Of a DNA stretch of 64,000 bases, positions 1 to 8,564 are shown piece after piece (the stretch's first letter is position 1; each line of letters starts with the position of its first letter). The DNA is from Riemerella anatipestifer (lineage in GTDB: Bacteria; Bacteroidota; Bacteroidia; Flavobacteriales; Weeksellaceae), in assembly GCF_009663465.1 (NCBI RefSeq), contig NZ_QXHU01000003.1:178958-242957 (forward strand), given 5' to 3'. The position numbers and the translations under genes are program-made. The notes beneath the pieces are model-generated. The model worked only from the letters and a program-made list of their open reading frames with translations. It had not been told where the DNA came from and did not search any database.

Positions 1-150
1 AAGATTACCTCCTTGCCGTTGAAGGGAAGTTGCCACTAACTTATATATACTCTGATATCCAGCGGCAACCAAGTACGATATAAGATTGCAGCGTGGGTAA
101 GTTGCTAAAATTAGCACTACTGAACTTCTATGGAACTAAGCACTTTCGTT
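1..150. other. Left-edge intergenic sequence, nothing recognised
   Basis: I see no gene, RNA or clear hairpin in the first 150 bases. It may be the end of a longer intergenic stretch that continues left of the window. Confidence 0.4.
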
Positions 151-204
151 GCGTCAGCCTCGCGTAAAATTTCCATCGGGCAAGAAAATTTACGCGAGGC
201 TGAT
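151..204. repeat. Palindromic repeat B, copy 1 (single unit plus inverted unit)
   Basis: A 22-bp unit (151-172, core CCTCGCGTAAAATTT) is followed by an inverted unit (173-204), giving a long GC-flanked hairpin with a short CATCGGGCAAG-type loop. The same palindrome occurs at 29968-30044 (two direct units) and 34261-34381 (four direct units). In each case it lies about 130-140 bp from a copy of repeat A. The function is unknown; it could be a MITE-like or REP-like element. Confidence 0.8.
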
Positions 205-340
205 GAAAAAAATAGTCCTCCCCTATAGAGTAAAAATAGCTTCGGGGTGGCAGATTTTGTTAGGGCTTAAAGCGACATAAAAGTGTTACGAAATACGGGA
301 ACGAATTATCAGACTAAACGAAATAAATAGAGCGAGTAAG

Positions 341-469
341 AGCGTAAGGGACAGGAGCTACTACCTCGCAGACACAAAGCTATGAGGCTTCGTATGGCTG
401 TAGCGAGGAGTAAAAGTGGATAGCCCAACCCGAGCGACTGGTAAAGTCATTGGCGAGGGATACACCCTC
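341..469 (-). repeat. Composite intergenic repeat A, copy 1 (reverse orientation)
   Basis: This ~130-bp GC-rich segment is the reverse complement of segments at 29711-29840 and 34001-34129, with moderate divergence. The conserved ends are GCGTAAGGGA on one side and GGCGAGGG.TACnCCC on the other, with GGATAGCCC.ACCCGAGCG in the middle. A shorter, divergent relative lies at 36592-36723. It is not coding: open frames across the copies differ in frame and length. A REP-like or MITE-like element of flavobacterial genomes is the best reading. Confidence 0.75.
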
Positions 470-470
470 T

Positions 471-512
471 TTTTATAAAAAACGCCTTTCTCTTCTTATA
501 GAGAAAGACGCT
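471..512 (-). terminator. Terminator of the thioredoxin gene
   Basis: On the minus strand a stem (GCGTCTTTCTCT / AGAGAAAGGCGT, one mismatch) with a short loop is followed by a T run. It lies about 30 bp downstream of the stop at 542. Confidence 0.8.
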
Positions 513-541
513 TGGTTTCGTATTCTACACAAATCGCAGGG

Positions 542-1078
542 CTACTTAATAACCGATTCAAACTTTTTTTGGAAATTTTCCCATTGTTCCTTGGTCTCTA
601 TTTTCTTATATTCATCTTTGTAAAATAAAGAGAGATAAAGTTCTAGTTCTTTAGGTCTAAAAGCTCCAACTAAGTTAGTAATGGGCTTCCCTGCTTCGTC
701 TAGAAAAACGGTTGTTGGGTAAGCATTTACATTTAGAAATCTAGCTAACTCATGCGGAGCATTTCTACCCGAAATATTAGCTCTATAATTAGGATTTGTG
801 AAAGTTCTATCTTGATAATGGGCAACCTCATCGCCTTCGCCGTTGAATTTAACGGCATAATAGTTTTCGTTAATAATTCTAGCTATTTCAGGGTGACCGT
901 AGGTTTCCTTTTCCATTAGTTTACACGGACCACACCAAGGTGCATATACATCTACTAAGATTTTTTTTGGTTTAATCTTTTGAGCCGCTAAAGCCTCATC
1001 AAAAGTAAGCCATTTCACCTCTTGCGCTAACACTAAATTAAACACAAACAATCCGAATACTATAATTGCTTTTTTCAT
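542..1078 (-). CDS. Secreted thioredoxin-family protein
   Basis: A 178-aa protein with an N-terminal hydrophobic signal peptide ending near VLAQ, so probably periplasmic. The mature part has the thioredoxin fold signature YAPWCGPCK at about residues 47-55, with both redox cysteines present, and a cis-proline region (NAYPTTVFLD) at about 117-126. Family members reduce or isomerise disulfides in exported proteins, and this one resembles DUF255/thioredoxin_7-like proteins of Bacteroidota. I chose ATG 1078 over an upstream TTG because the signal peptide begins there. It has its own promoter and terminator, so it is monocistronic. The substrate is unknown. Confidence 0.85.
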   Translation of the reverse strand: MKKAIIVFGLFVFNLVLAQEVKWLTFDEALAAQKIKPKKILVDVYAPWCGPCKLMEKETYGHPEIARIINENYYAVKFNGEGDEVAHYQDRTFTNPNYRANISGRNAPHELARFLNVNAYPTTVFLDEAGKPITNLVGAFRPKELELYLSLFYKDEYKKIETKEQWENFQKKFESVIK

Positions 1079-1102
1079 TATCAATTTCCTTTAATTAGGC
1101 AA

Positions 1103-1132
1103 CAAATGTACATAATTCTTTTTTAAACCAAA
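1103..1132 (-). promoter_or_regulatory. Promoter of the thioredoxin gene
   Basis: The minus strand reads TTTG, 18 nt, TACATTTG, which matches the Bacteroidota primary-sigma consensus (TTTG / TAnnTTTG). It ends about 25 bp before the ATG. Confidence 0.65.
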
Positions 1133-1145
1133 ATAAATATAAAAT

Positions 1146-1180
1146 TAAAAACTCTGAACTTTGAAGTTCAGAGTTTTTTT
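1146..1180 (-). terminator. Terminator of the POT transporter gene
   Basis: An 11-bp perfect stem (ACTCTGAACTT / AAGTTCAGAGT, 1151-1175) with a 3-base loop is flanked by T runs on both strands. It could stop transcription in both directions, but only the minus-strand gene points at it. Confidence 0.85.
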
Positions 1181-1187
1181 TAATATG

Positions 1188-2972
1188 TTATTTAACGCCG
1201 TGCATCATTTTAACCAAATACTTACTTAGTAAAAATAAAATAACTGAAGATATACCAGACATAAATACAAATAACATAAAGAAATCATACAAACTAGCTA
1301 CTTTAAATCCTAAAAAAGATTTTTCTTTTACTACTTGAGCTTTCTCTATTTCTAATTTTATATTTTGTTTCAAATTTTCATCTTTAATATCCGCTACAGT
1401 AATCTTATCAAAAGGTATCATATTTTGCCCACCAATTTGAACAACATTCTTTTTATCATTGATATTAAAATCTTTGTTTATGAGAGATGTATTTGCTTCT
1501 TTTTCAAAATCTTGAACCTTATTTACAGAAACATATGATTGTGGATAAAAAGAAGATAATGTTCCTGCAAATTTGTTAGCCGTTGCTGTACTTAAAAACC
1601 AAACCCCCATTAGTAATGAAACAAATCTTACAGGAGCTAGTTTATTAACCATAGATAAACCTATAGGCGAAAGACATAATTCCCCAAATGTATGTATTGT
1701 ATATAAACTTACTAGCCACATCATACTTACTTTCACTCCTGGAGCTAAGCCTTTTACTCCAAAAGCAATTACTAAATATCCTAAAGCCAGCAAAAATAAA
1801 CCTATAGCCTGTTTATATGGGGAAGCAGGTTCCATTTTCCTTTTACTCAAAGTAGACCATATAACTGCAAATATTGGAGCAAAAACAACAATCGCTACTG
1901 CATTGATTGACTGAAAATAAGATGCTGGTACTACTTTTCCTAATAAATGTCTATCTGTTTGTTCCTCTGCAAAATAGGTAAGGGAAGCCCCCGCTTGCTC
2001 AAAAGCAGACCAAAAGAATATGACAAAGAAAGCCACTATATATATTACCCAAATTCTTTTCTTTTCAATCTTGGTTAGTGACGGGTCAGATATAATATAC
2101 CCTGGTGCAGCTAATGTTAAAGAGAAAATAAAGGCACCTATTAAATCTTTATTCCCATCATCTCCACTCATTAAAAAGTAAAAAGCACCTAATAAAACTA
2201 ACCAAATCCCTCCCCATACTATCATCAATTTTGTTGCTGCCGCTTTTTTTGTAGCACTGGTATCATCTGCTAAACCAACATTAACTACATCATCTTTCAC
2301 GGGAGTCTCACTAATAGTTGGTTTTCCGCCTATAGCTTCTCCTTCTGGAGTAACTAAATACTTATTTTTAAATAGTAAAAAAATAATAACACTCAATATC
2401 ATTCCTATACAAGCTACTAAGAACCCCCACTTAAAATCTGCAGCATTACCTGTATCTCCCAAATATCCACATAATAAAGGAGCTATAAAGGCACCCAAAT
2501 TGATTCCCATATAAAAAATAGTAAAAGCACCATCTACTCTACTATCATTTTCAGAATATAATTGTCCAACCATGGACGAAATATTAGGTTTAAAAAAGCC
2601 ATTCCCAAAAATTAAGAATCCTAAACCTGTAAACATAAATAAAGGAGCAATATCCTTACTCTCATATAAGTATCCCGACATAAACATTAAGAACTGCCCT
2701 AAAGCCATCAAAATACCTCCTACAACTATAGATTTTCTATTCCCCCAATATCTATCTGCTATATACCCACCAATCAAAGGTGTTAGGTATACCAATCCAG
2801 TATAACTACCATAAATTTGGGCACCTAATCCTTTATCAAACATTAAAGCCTTAGTCATAAATAATACAAATAAGGCTCTCATACCATAATAACTAAAACG
2901 CTCCCACATTTCCGTTACGAACAAAAGATACAGCCCCGCTGGGTGACCTTTTTTACTAACTGTTGTATCCAT
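1188..2972 (-). CDS. Proton-dependent oligopeptide transporter (POT/PTR2 family)
   Basis: A 594-aa inner-membrane MFS protein with about 12-14 membrane helices. The POT signature ExxERFSYYG is intact at residues 21-30; its E and R residues couple proton and peptide movement in characterised members. A second family motif (FYMGINLGAF) occurs near residues 153-162. It probably imports di- and tripeptides, fitting an organism that feeds on protein. A roughly 100-residue soluble insert before the last helix (about 460-560) is typical of Bacteroidota POT proteins. It is monocistronic, with its own promoter and terminator. Confidence 0.93.
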   Translation of the reverse strand: MDTTVSKKGHPAGLYLLFVTEMWERFSYYGMRALFVLFMTKALMFDKGLGAQIYGSYTGLVYLTPLIGGYIADRYWGNRKSIVVGGILMALGQFLMFMSGYLYESKDIAPLFMFTGLGFLIFGNGFFKPNISSMVGQLYSENDSRVDGAFTIFYMGINLGAFIAPLLCGYLGDTGNAADFKWGFLVACIGMILSVIIFLLFKNKYLVTPEGEAIGGKPTISETPVKDDVVNVGLADDTSATKKAAATKLMIVWGGIWLVLLGAFYFLMSGDDGNKDLIGAFIFSLTLAAPGYIISDPSLTKIEKKRIWVIYIVAFFVIFFWSAFEQAGASLTYFAEEQTDRHLLGKVVPASYFQSINAVAIVVFAPIFAVIWSTLSKRKMEPASPYKQAIGLFLLALGYLVIAFGVKGLAPGVKVSMMWLVSLYTIHTFGELCLSPIGLSMVNKLAPVRFVSLLMGVWFLSTATANKFAGTLSSFYPQSYVSVNKVQDFEKEANTSLINKDFNINDKKNVVQIGGQNMIPFDKITVADIKDENLKQNIKLEIEKAQVVKEKSFLGFKVASLYDFFMLFVFMSGISSVILFLLSKYLVKMMHGVK

Positions 2973-3009
2973 ATATTAAAAATTGTTATGTTTTTTCGTT
3001 AAAGACCAA

Positions 3010-3039
3010 CAAATATAACCTTTTTTGGAGTTCCACAAA
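3010..3039 (-). promoter_or_regulatory. Promoter of the POT transporter gene
   Basis: The minus strand reads TTTG, 18 nt, TATATTTG, a good match to the Bacteroidota consensus. It lies about 38 bp upstream of the ATG. Confidence 0.65.
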
Positions 3040-3102
3040 GAAACTAGGCTAAAAAATGTTAATCTACACACAAAAGAAAATGGCTCGTGATAATATTGTA
3101 AC

Positions 3103-3148
3103 AAAAAATGCTACTTTATTCTCTATTTTTACTAAAGTAGCATTTTTA
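3103..3148 (-). terminator. Terminator of the TonB-dependent receptor gene
   Basis: The stem ATGCTACTTTA / TAAAGTAGCAT has a 14-base loop and a T run on the minus strand, immediately after the stop at 3155. Confidence 0.85.
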
Positions 3149-3154
3149 TAAAGT

Positions 3155-5896
3155 TTAAAAGTTAAAGCTTAATCTAGAAAACACATATCTTCCGTTGAGC
3201 CCAAACTGTGAGGTCGCTCGTGTGTAAACAAACTGTCCATTACTGGTAGAAGCAGGAAGATTTCGGCTAGGATAAACATCAAATAGGTTGTTGGCTCCTA
3301 GTGTAAAGGTAATTTTAGGAGAAAAAGCATATCCAATAGATAAATCTGTAACTACTCTATCCGTCATTATTTGGTGCTCGTTAGGCAACGTAATACCATC
3401 GCCATTTGCATCTACAACATCAGCTCCTGTTACTTTTCCGAAATAGCTATTTCTTAAATAAACATTCAGTTTTTTGTAACTAAGGGTATGAGAAAGCCCC
3501 GCCTTGAATCTAGGAATAGCTTCTTCTACGTAAATTCTAGAACGCTCGGAGAAATAAGTCTCGTCTAAACCTGCTGCTTTAAGCACTGGTGAAGAATGTA
3601 TCTCTCCTACTCTTCTTGTTTGGCTAAGGTTAAGAGCAAAATCATTAGTTAGTTTAAAATCATTATTTTTAAAATCGTGGCTTATCACTACATCTAGCCC
3701 TTTAGTTTCTGTGTCTATGGCATTAGCAAAAAACTGTGCCGCATTTACGTTAGCTTGTGCAAATAGATTTTGCAACTCTGTATTAGCTCCTGCTCTGAAG
3801 GTATCCGTAAGCACCACTCTATTGTTGATACGCGTAAAGTAGGCATCTCCTGTAATGCTTAATCTTGCAATAGGAATACGATAAGTAAATCCTGCACTTA
3901 CAGATTGAGAAGTCTCTTGCTTGAGTTTAGGAATCCCTAACAGATTGGCTATTCTAGAGTGATTGTTAAAAGTCCCTACCTCTTGCAGTTGCCCATTAAG
4001 GAAAAGTGTAGAAGTGGTATTGTAATAAATCTGGTGTACAGATGGAGCTCTAAATCCAGTAGAACCTGCTAGACGGAAATTAAGATTATCCGTTGCTTTT
4101 ATTCTGGAAGCTAACTTGTAGTTTAGTGTAGACCCAAAATCCGAATAATTTTCAAAGCGAGTAGCTGCTGCAACTAGAAACCTTTTGGTAAAGTTAGCTT
4201 CTACATCGGCATAGAATGCGTAGGAGCTCCTACCATTACTACCTGCATTCTCTGCACGGAAGCCACCAAATACCTGTGAGCCACCAGGTAGAGTATTCCC
4301 AAAGAAATCCGTTGGTTTTTGGCTATTGGGCGTTTGTGCCGTTTGTGGGTTACCAAACACATCATAGGAAAGATAAGAAGCAGGCTCGCCTTCTCTAATT
4401 TTAAAGTTTTCGGTTCTCTGCTCTGCTCCAAAAGCCAGATTAAGCCCTGCCCAAACATCATAATTCCTATAAACATCTAAATTAAGCGTGTTTTGAAGGA
4501 AACGCAATCCTCCAGCATTAAATTCATTTGGAGAGTTGAACCTCAACGAGGTATTGCCAGAGTTTCTTACATTATAATCAAAACTGTTCTGCCCAAAAGT
4601 ATTGCTCAAATCTACTTGCCACGCTCCTAAATTCCCTTTGATACCTGCCGCTAGCGAGAGGTCTTCTATATTGGTATTGATATTAGGTAAGAAGCCATCA
4701 AGATTAAACCCTGTAAAGGTTCTGGATTGGTTGGGTCTTCGGTAGAAACCTCCTGAAGTCCCGTTTCTGAAGCCATATCCCCCAAAGGTATAGACCTTCC
4801 ATTCGTCATTCAAGGGGACTTCTATGTTGGCAAAAAACTGGTGAGTGCTTAGTTTAGATTGCCCCACGAGCATATTAAAATCTTTTCGGTTAAGCCCTCG
4901 ATACGCTAATTCTTGGTTGGTAACGTCTTCCGAGAGTATTTTCTGCAAAGCACTAATGCTGTTGGCAGCCTGTATCTTGTTCTGAAAATCTGGTGCAAAG
5001 TAGGCTACCTTTTGGGCATAATTATGAATATAATCTACCAACTGCTGCTGGTTGGGCGTGGTATTGATATTCGTGAATAGTGAGGATAGATTAACGCCTC
5101 CCTCTGCCGCTCTTCGTTCTATAGCATTATAGGCGTTAAAGATTTTACCTTCTTCCTCGTTGGCACGATAGGTAGGATTTCTGAATTGAGATGACCAAGT
5201 AAGGTTATAGAAACCACCTTTAGAACCTATCTTATTACCGTAGTTTAAATCTACCTGAAAGGTTTCCCCATCTATCCCTTTGGTGTGGTTATTAGAGGCG
5301 TTGCTCGGATTAGCTCCGAAGGAGAGTTGCCCTTCTAGTTTGCCTGTATTTCTTTTAAGATTGAGGTTCATTACCCCTGCAATAGCATCAGAGCCATATT
5401 GTGCCGAAGCACCATCTCTAAGCACTTCTATTTTGCTAAGTGCAAAGGCTGGTATGGCGTTGAGGTCGGTACCTACGGTACCTCTCCCTGGTGTCCCATT
5501 AACATTGATGAGGGCAGAGGTATGCCTCCTTTTACCATTAACTAATACCAAGACCTGGTCTGGACCTAAGCCTCTAAGCTGTGCAGGGTCTAGGTGGTCT
5601 GTACCATCAGCTCCCGTCTGTACGGTAGAAGTAAATGATGGGGCTACCACATTCAGTATTTGGTTGATATTGGTTTGAGGCAATGTAACCCCCATTTTTT
5701 GAACATCAAACACATCTACTGGCACGGGGCTATCCGTTTTAGAACGAGCTCCAGAACGGCTCCCTAGTAGTACTACTTCTTCTACTTGTTTGGTCTTTAC
5801 AGTATCCTTTCTGCTTTGTCCGTAAAGTCCTTCTCCCACAAAAAACAACGCCGAGGCTGTAATGAGGTAAGATTTTGTTCGTAATGACTGTTTCAT
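3155..5896 (-). CDS. TonB-dependent outer-membrane receptor
   Basis: A 913-aa protein with a signal peptide (about residues 1-26, ending LYGQ). A plug domain follows (about 45-180) with the usual blocks QLRGLGPDQVLVLVNGKRR, LNAIPAFALSKIEVLRDGASAQYGSDAIAGV and MNL. The rest is a 22-strand type beta-barrel ending in an aromatic residue (SFNF). It lacks an N-terminal carboxypeptidase-regulatory domain and no SusD partner is adjacent, so it is not a classic SusCD pair. The substrate (siderophore, metal chelate, peptide) cannot be read. A terminator-like hairpin lies between the likely promoter at 6103-6134 and this gene, so transcription may be attenuated. Confidence 0.93.
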   Translation of the reverse strand: MKQSLRTKSYLITASALFFVGEGLYGQSRKDTVKTKQVEEVVLLGSRSGARSKTDSPVPVDVFDVQKMGVTLPQTNINQILNVVAPSFTSTVQTGADGTDHLDPAQLRGLGPDQVLVLVNGKRRHTSALINVNGTPGRGTVGTDLNAIPAFALSKIEVLRDGASAQYGSDAIAGVMNLNLKRNTGKLEGQLSFGANPSNASNNHTKGIDGETFQVDLNYGNKIGSKGGFYNLTWSSQFRNPTYRANEEEGKIFNAYNAIERRAAEGGVNLSSLFTNINTTPNQQQLVDYIHNYAQKVAYFAPDFQNKIQAANSISALQKILSEDVTNQELAYRGLNRKDFNMLVGQSKLSTHQFFANIEVPLNDEWKVYTFGGYGFRNGTSGGFYRRPNQSRTFTGFNLDGFLPNINTNIEDLSLAAGIKGNLGAWQVDLSNTFGQNSFDYNVRNSGNTSLRFNSPNEFNAGGLRFLQNTLNLDVYRNYDVWAGLNLAFGAEQRTENFKIREGEPASYLSYDVFGNPQTAQTPNSQKPTDFFGNTLPGGSQVFGGFRAENAGSNGRSSYAFYADVEANFTKRFLVAAATRFENYSDFGSTLNYKLASRIKATDNLNFRLAGSTGFRAPSVHQIYYNTTSTLFLNGQLQEVGTFNNHSRIANLLGIPKLKQETSQSVSAGFTYRIPIARLSITGDAYFTRINNRVVLTDTFRAGANTELQNLFAQANVNAAQFFANAIDTETKGLDVVISHDFKNNDFKLTNDFALNLSQTRRVGEIHSSPVLKAAGLDETYFSERSRIYVEEAIPRFKAGLSHTLSYKKLNVYLRNSYFGKVTGADVVDANGDGITLPNEHQIMTDRVVTDLSIGYAFSPKITFTLGANNLFDVYPSRNLPASTSNGQFVYTRATSQFGLNGRYVFSRLSFNF

Positions 5897-5936
5897 AATA
5901 ATTATACTTTTTAAAAATTAAATTCGTGATAATAAA

Positions 5937-5967
5937 AAAGCCGCTTACTTTTACTAAGTAGCGGCTA
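5937..5967 (-). terminator. Terminator-like hairpin in the leader of the TonB receptor gene
   Basis: The minus strand reads AGCCGCTAC, a loop, GTAAGCGGCT and then TTTTTTA. It sits about 40 bp upstream of the receptor ATG and about 135 bp downstream of promoter P1. It either ends a short leader transcript or works as an attenuator. No known riboswitch consensus is visible in the leader. Confidence 0.6.
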
Positions 5968-5989
5968 TATACAAGTGCTTAATTTGTTA

Positions 5990-6102
5990 TTGTTGTCTAA
6001 AACACTGGTGTACCATCTATCGCCGCATCTTGTGCAAGACACATCATAAAACACGGCATTATTGAAAGACTGTTGTACATCTAGTGAGTAATTTTAACGG
6101 GA
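5990..6102 (-). other. Leader of P1, possible short peptide or gene remnant
   Basis: Two short frames are present on the minus strand. One starts at an ATG (complement 6082) and gives 27 residues (ending DGTPVF). The other has no ATG but runs without stops through a Cys-rich stretch (SCTRCGDRW) to a stop at about 5964-5966. The first ~70 nt after the promoter align with the leader of the 8045-8251 transcript. There the ATG frame is not preserved, so the shared part looks like an untranslated leader. A truncated relic of a small secreted-peptide gene is possible. Confidence 0.35.
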
Positions 6103-6134
6103 CAAATGTATCTACAATAATTGACTCTACAAAA
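6103..6134 (-). promoter_or_regulatory. Repeated promoter cassette, copy P1
   Basis: The minus strand reads TTTTG, 19 nt, TACATTTG. The spacer sequence itself is nearly identical in four other copies (6816-6847, 8492-8523, 9636-9667, 11001-11032), which is more conservation than a promoter alone needs. It probably transcribes the short leader and perhaps the TonB receptor. Confidence 0.75.
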
Positions 6135-6183
6135 TTTTTGTTCTATTTTTTTTACTATCGTACTGATGTGGTAGCATTAGTTT

Positions 6184-6555
6184 CGTTCCGTATTGCTTTA
6201 GTCTAGGGCTTATTTGGAGAATATCTTCCCCAAAATTAAATTTATCTATGAAGCAGAACTATCTATTCCGATACCTTATAGATTAAAGAAACTAATGCCT
6301 CTTAAAATTGGTTTTATTCTCCTTAAAATTGGTTGGTGAATGGGCAAACAAGGAGAAGTTTTGTTCTAAAAACGGATTTGTTAAACGGAAACTATTGGTA
6401 CACAAACTAAAATCAGCTGCTTATTCAATTCTATTGTAGTAAATGTATTTTTGGCTTTACAGAGCTAAACCAATTTGCGAGAAGATTTTTTTTTACAGAA
6501 TAATATGTCTTAGCTCCCTCTTGAATTACTCTTCTCTCTTTTACAAATTTTAATA
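6184..6555. other. Intergenic stretch without recognised genes
   Basis: It is AT-rich. Its right-end-proximal start (6150-6205) resembles the sequence upstream of P4 (9680-9735), sharing GCATTAGTTTCGTTC and GCTTTAG.CTAGG. No ORF of note is visible beyond that. Confidence 0.4.
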
Positions 6556-6583
6556 GTAAATGAGGCTCTTCGCCTCATTTACC
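6556..6583 (-). terminator. Terminator of the 55-aa membrane protein gene
   Basis: Perfect 11-bp stem (GTAAATGAGGC / GCCTCATTTAC) with a 4-base loop, just after the stop at 6596. Confidence 0.8.
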
Positions 6584-6595
6584 TCTGTTTCTGTA

Positions 6596-6763
6596 TTATT
6601 TTCTACTCTTCGCTAAGAATACAAGCGGACCAAATACAGGAAAAAAACATACAAATAAATGCCATAATAGTCTGTTAGGTTCGTTTTTTCCAATATTTAC
6701 GACTGCCCAAATAAAGTTTGCTATAATTAAAGCAAAAACTAATGTTAAAATTAAAATGTTCAT
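6596..6763 (-). CDS. 55-aa two-helix membrane protein, PLDc_N-like
   Basis: This short gene encodes a start hydrophobic helix (about residues 2-22), a short basic/polar loop (GKNEPNR) and a second helix with the pattern LLWHLFVCFFPVFGPLVFL. The W..P..GP pattern matches the small PLDc_N (phospholipase D nuclease N-terminal, PF13396) membrane module, which often occurs alone as a tiny protein of unknown role. Promoter P2 is about 53 bp upstream of the ATG and a strong terminator follows, so it is a single-gene transcript. A second protein of the same type is at 9826-10017. Confidence 0.7.
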   Translation of the reverse strand: MNILILTLVFALIIANFIWAVVNIGKNEPNRLLWHLFVCFFPVFGPLVFLAKSRK

Positions 6764-6815
6764 AGTAAGTTAAGTTATCAATTTATTGCCCGTCTAGCGG
6801 ATAATTTCAGCGAGG

Positions 6816-6847
6816 CTAATGTATATACAATAATTGATTCTGCAAAA
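6816..6847 (-). promoter_or_regulatory. Repeated promoter cassette, copy P2
   Basis: The minus strand reads TTTTG, 19 nt, TACATTAG (one mismatch from TAnnTTTG; P5 has the same change). An array of 83-bp repeats lies directly upstream (6889 onward). Confidence 0.65.
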
Positions 6848-6888
6848 TTTTTTTCTATTTTTTTTATTCTAATGTTATGTGGAGTTGG

Positions 6889-7110
6889 GTACAATCAGCC
6901 TGCGGGAACTTAAACACACTTGTGTGAAAGGCAAAACAAGACAATTTGTCCTATAAAACAGTGGTGGTTTGGTTTAATCAACCTGCGGGAACTTAAATAC
7001 ACTTGTGCGAATGGTAAAACAAGACAACTTGTCCTATAAAACGGTGGTGGTTTGGTACAATCAACCTGCGGGAACTTAAATACACTTGTATGAAAGGTAA
7101 AAAAATATCA
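6889..7110. repeat. 83-bp tandem repeat array 1
   Basis: Units start at 6889, 6972 and 7055. The third decays after about 55 bp. The unit begins GTACAATCAGCCTGCGGGAA or GTTTAATCAACCTGCGGGAA and contains the perfect 11-bp palindrome GACAACTTGTC in most copies. The period of 83 is exact, is not a multiple of three, and no conserved frame runs through it. The array sits upstream of promoter P2. Confidence 0.9.
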
Positions 7111-7187
7111 AGGCAACTCAACATAACTGCTGGGGTTAATTATCTGCTCTATTTCAACACCACTCCCATTATATTAGAAATACTTCC

Positions 7188-7997
7188 TTATTGTATTTCT
7201 AATTCTATAGGATTATAGTATTTCGCCACTTCTATACTTTTCACTCTTAATTTTTGTAACATTTCGGGATCATCTATATAATTATCAAATCTATTTGGAT
7301 TTGATTTCATATTTTTTTTGTAATTGAAAATTTTTGCTTTATTTACCAATTTTGCATTTGTGTAAATATTAGCTGATTTACAAGTATATTTCCGTTTTAC
7401 AAAAGCGTACATTTTAAAATGATAATCATCTTTATCATCATACAATTCTACAATTAGACCTGGCAGATTTCCAAACTTATAGGGACCATATTGAAAAGGA
7501 ATATCATTTGAAAAATAAGCTATCCAATTACGACCATACTTAGTTGTAACGGCTTTCTGGCAGTTTATATTACCTATCTTTTTATATTCATCAATTAGTT
7601 TCCAACTAGTATCGTTTTTTTCTTCATATTTGAAATTTTTCCCACCAATATTAAGACTAACATAAATTTTTGAATTTGTCATTCCAATACCTTCACGAAA
7701 ATCATTTTGATATTTAGAACGGCTAGCCAAATCATTTAAGACATTTGATGTTTCTTTAAGTTTTTTTGTATGGACTAGAGAATCCTCTACATACTGATTC
7801 ATATTTTTAAAATAAGCTTCATTTTTTCCAATCAAAAGAGCAAATGTAGTCTCATAAATTGGTGCATACTCCCTATTGCTTAACTTATAATTTAACTTAT
7901 AATCAGCCTCATATTCTACATTAAAAGGGATTTGAGAGTAGAGTATTGAATGAACTAATACCAACAATAAAATTGGAATAAATTTTCTTTTTTTCAT
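7188..7997 (-). CDS. GLPGLI-family secreted protein
   Basis: A 269-aa protein with a signal peptide (about residues 1-22, ending LYSQ) and the family hallmark near its centre, FGNLPGLIVELYD (about 176-188), preceded by INCQKA and WIAYF, the usual order in GLPGLI proteins (TIGR01200). The family is confined to Bacteroidota, has many paralogues per genome and no established function; export to the periplasm or surface is expected. It is the second gene after the 68-aa secreted peptide (8045-8251), separated by a hairpin at 8010-8036 that may lower its expression. Confidence 0.85.
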   Translation of the reverse strand: MKKRKFIPILLLVLVHSILYSQIPFNVEYEADYKLNYKLSNREYAPIYETTFALLIGKNEAYFKNMNQYVEDSLVHTKKLKETSNVLNDLASRSKYQNDFREGIGMTNSKIYVSLNIGGKNFKYEEKNDTSWKLIDEYKKIGNINCQKAVTTKYGRNWIAYFSNDIPFQYGPYKFGNLPGLIVELYDDKDDYHFKMYAFVKRKYTCKSANIYTNAKLVNKAKIFNYKKNMKSNPNRFDNYIDDPEMLQKLRVKSIEVAKYYNPIELEIQ

Positions 7998-8000
7998 AAT

Positions 8001-8038
8001 ATCAAAAACGGCAATCCATCTTTAGGATAGATTGCCTA
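8001..8038 (-). terminator. Intercistronic hairpin between the 68-aa peptide and GLPGLI genes
   Basis: The minus strand has the stem GGCAATCTATCC / GGATGGATTGCC with a short loop, then TTTTTGAT. It lies 8 bp after one gene and just before the next start, so it is either a partial terminator or an mRNA-stabilising stem. Confidence 0.65.
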
Positions 8039-8044
8039 AATTTA

Positions 8045-8251
8045 TTAGTGAGTATAGAAAACTATTTTCCCACTAGTTCCACAATTTATCTCGTTGATAT
8101 CTTGCAATAAATCGATTAATTCCGCTCTAGTCATACCAGAGTTAGATGAAACATTCACTGAAACAACATCTCCACAAGAGGTTCTGAAAGGGAAAGCGAA
8201 TACACCACCAATTCCAAGTAGCACAAAGCCCAAAGTTACCGTCTTTTTCAT
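8045..8251 (-). CDS. 68-aa secreted Cys-containing peptide
   Basis: It has a clear signal sequence (KK, then LGFVLLGIGGVFAF) followed by a 48-residue mature part with two cysteines (SCGD and NCGTSG, about residues 26 and 57) that could form one disulfide. No known family is recognised. It is first in a transcript from promoter P3, with the GLPGLI gene following. The small size, export signal, paired cysteines and location in a repeat-rich accessory patch would fit a secreted effector, bacteriocin-like or signalling peptide, but nothing proves this. Confidence 0.7.
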   Translation of the reverse strand: MKKTVTLGFVLLGIGGVFAFPFRTSCGDVVSVNVSSNSGMTRAELIDLLQDINEINCGTSGKIVFYTH

Positions 8252-8491
8252 AATTTTTAAAACGAGTCCTCAATTTTACTTAATCAAGTCGAGGATTTTT
8301 ACTTGATTAAAATTAACTATTGCTTTTCACTTCTCTTAGTGATTTCTTACTCCAAATTATGAAAGGATTAACACCTACAGCTCTTTAAAACTTTCTATAC
8401 TATACTCTTAACCACGTAAAGTAAGAACAGGAGATTCTAAAACACGACATTACATCAAAATAAAATATACATCTAATGAGTAGCAACGGGG

Positions 8492-8523
8492 CAAATGTAT
8501 CTACAATAATTGACTCTGCAAAT
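8492..8523 (-). promoter_or_regulatory. Repeated promoter cassette, copy P3
   Basis: The minus strand reads TTTG, 19 nt, TACATTTG. It is about 240 bp upstream of the 68-aa peptide ATG. The first ~70 nt of the leader are similar to the P1 leader. The 83-bp array 2 lies upstream. Confidence 0.75.
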
Positions 8524-8564
8524 TTTTTTTCTATTTTTTTTATTCTAATGTTATGTGGAGTTGA

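Noticed and set aside
5990..6102. A cobalamin or other known riboswitch before the TonB receptor gene.
   Set aside because: I could not find the conserved core boxes, and part of the leader is shared with the unrelated 68-aa peptide transcript.
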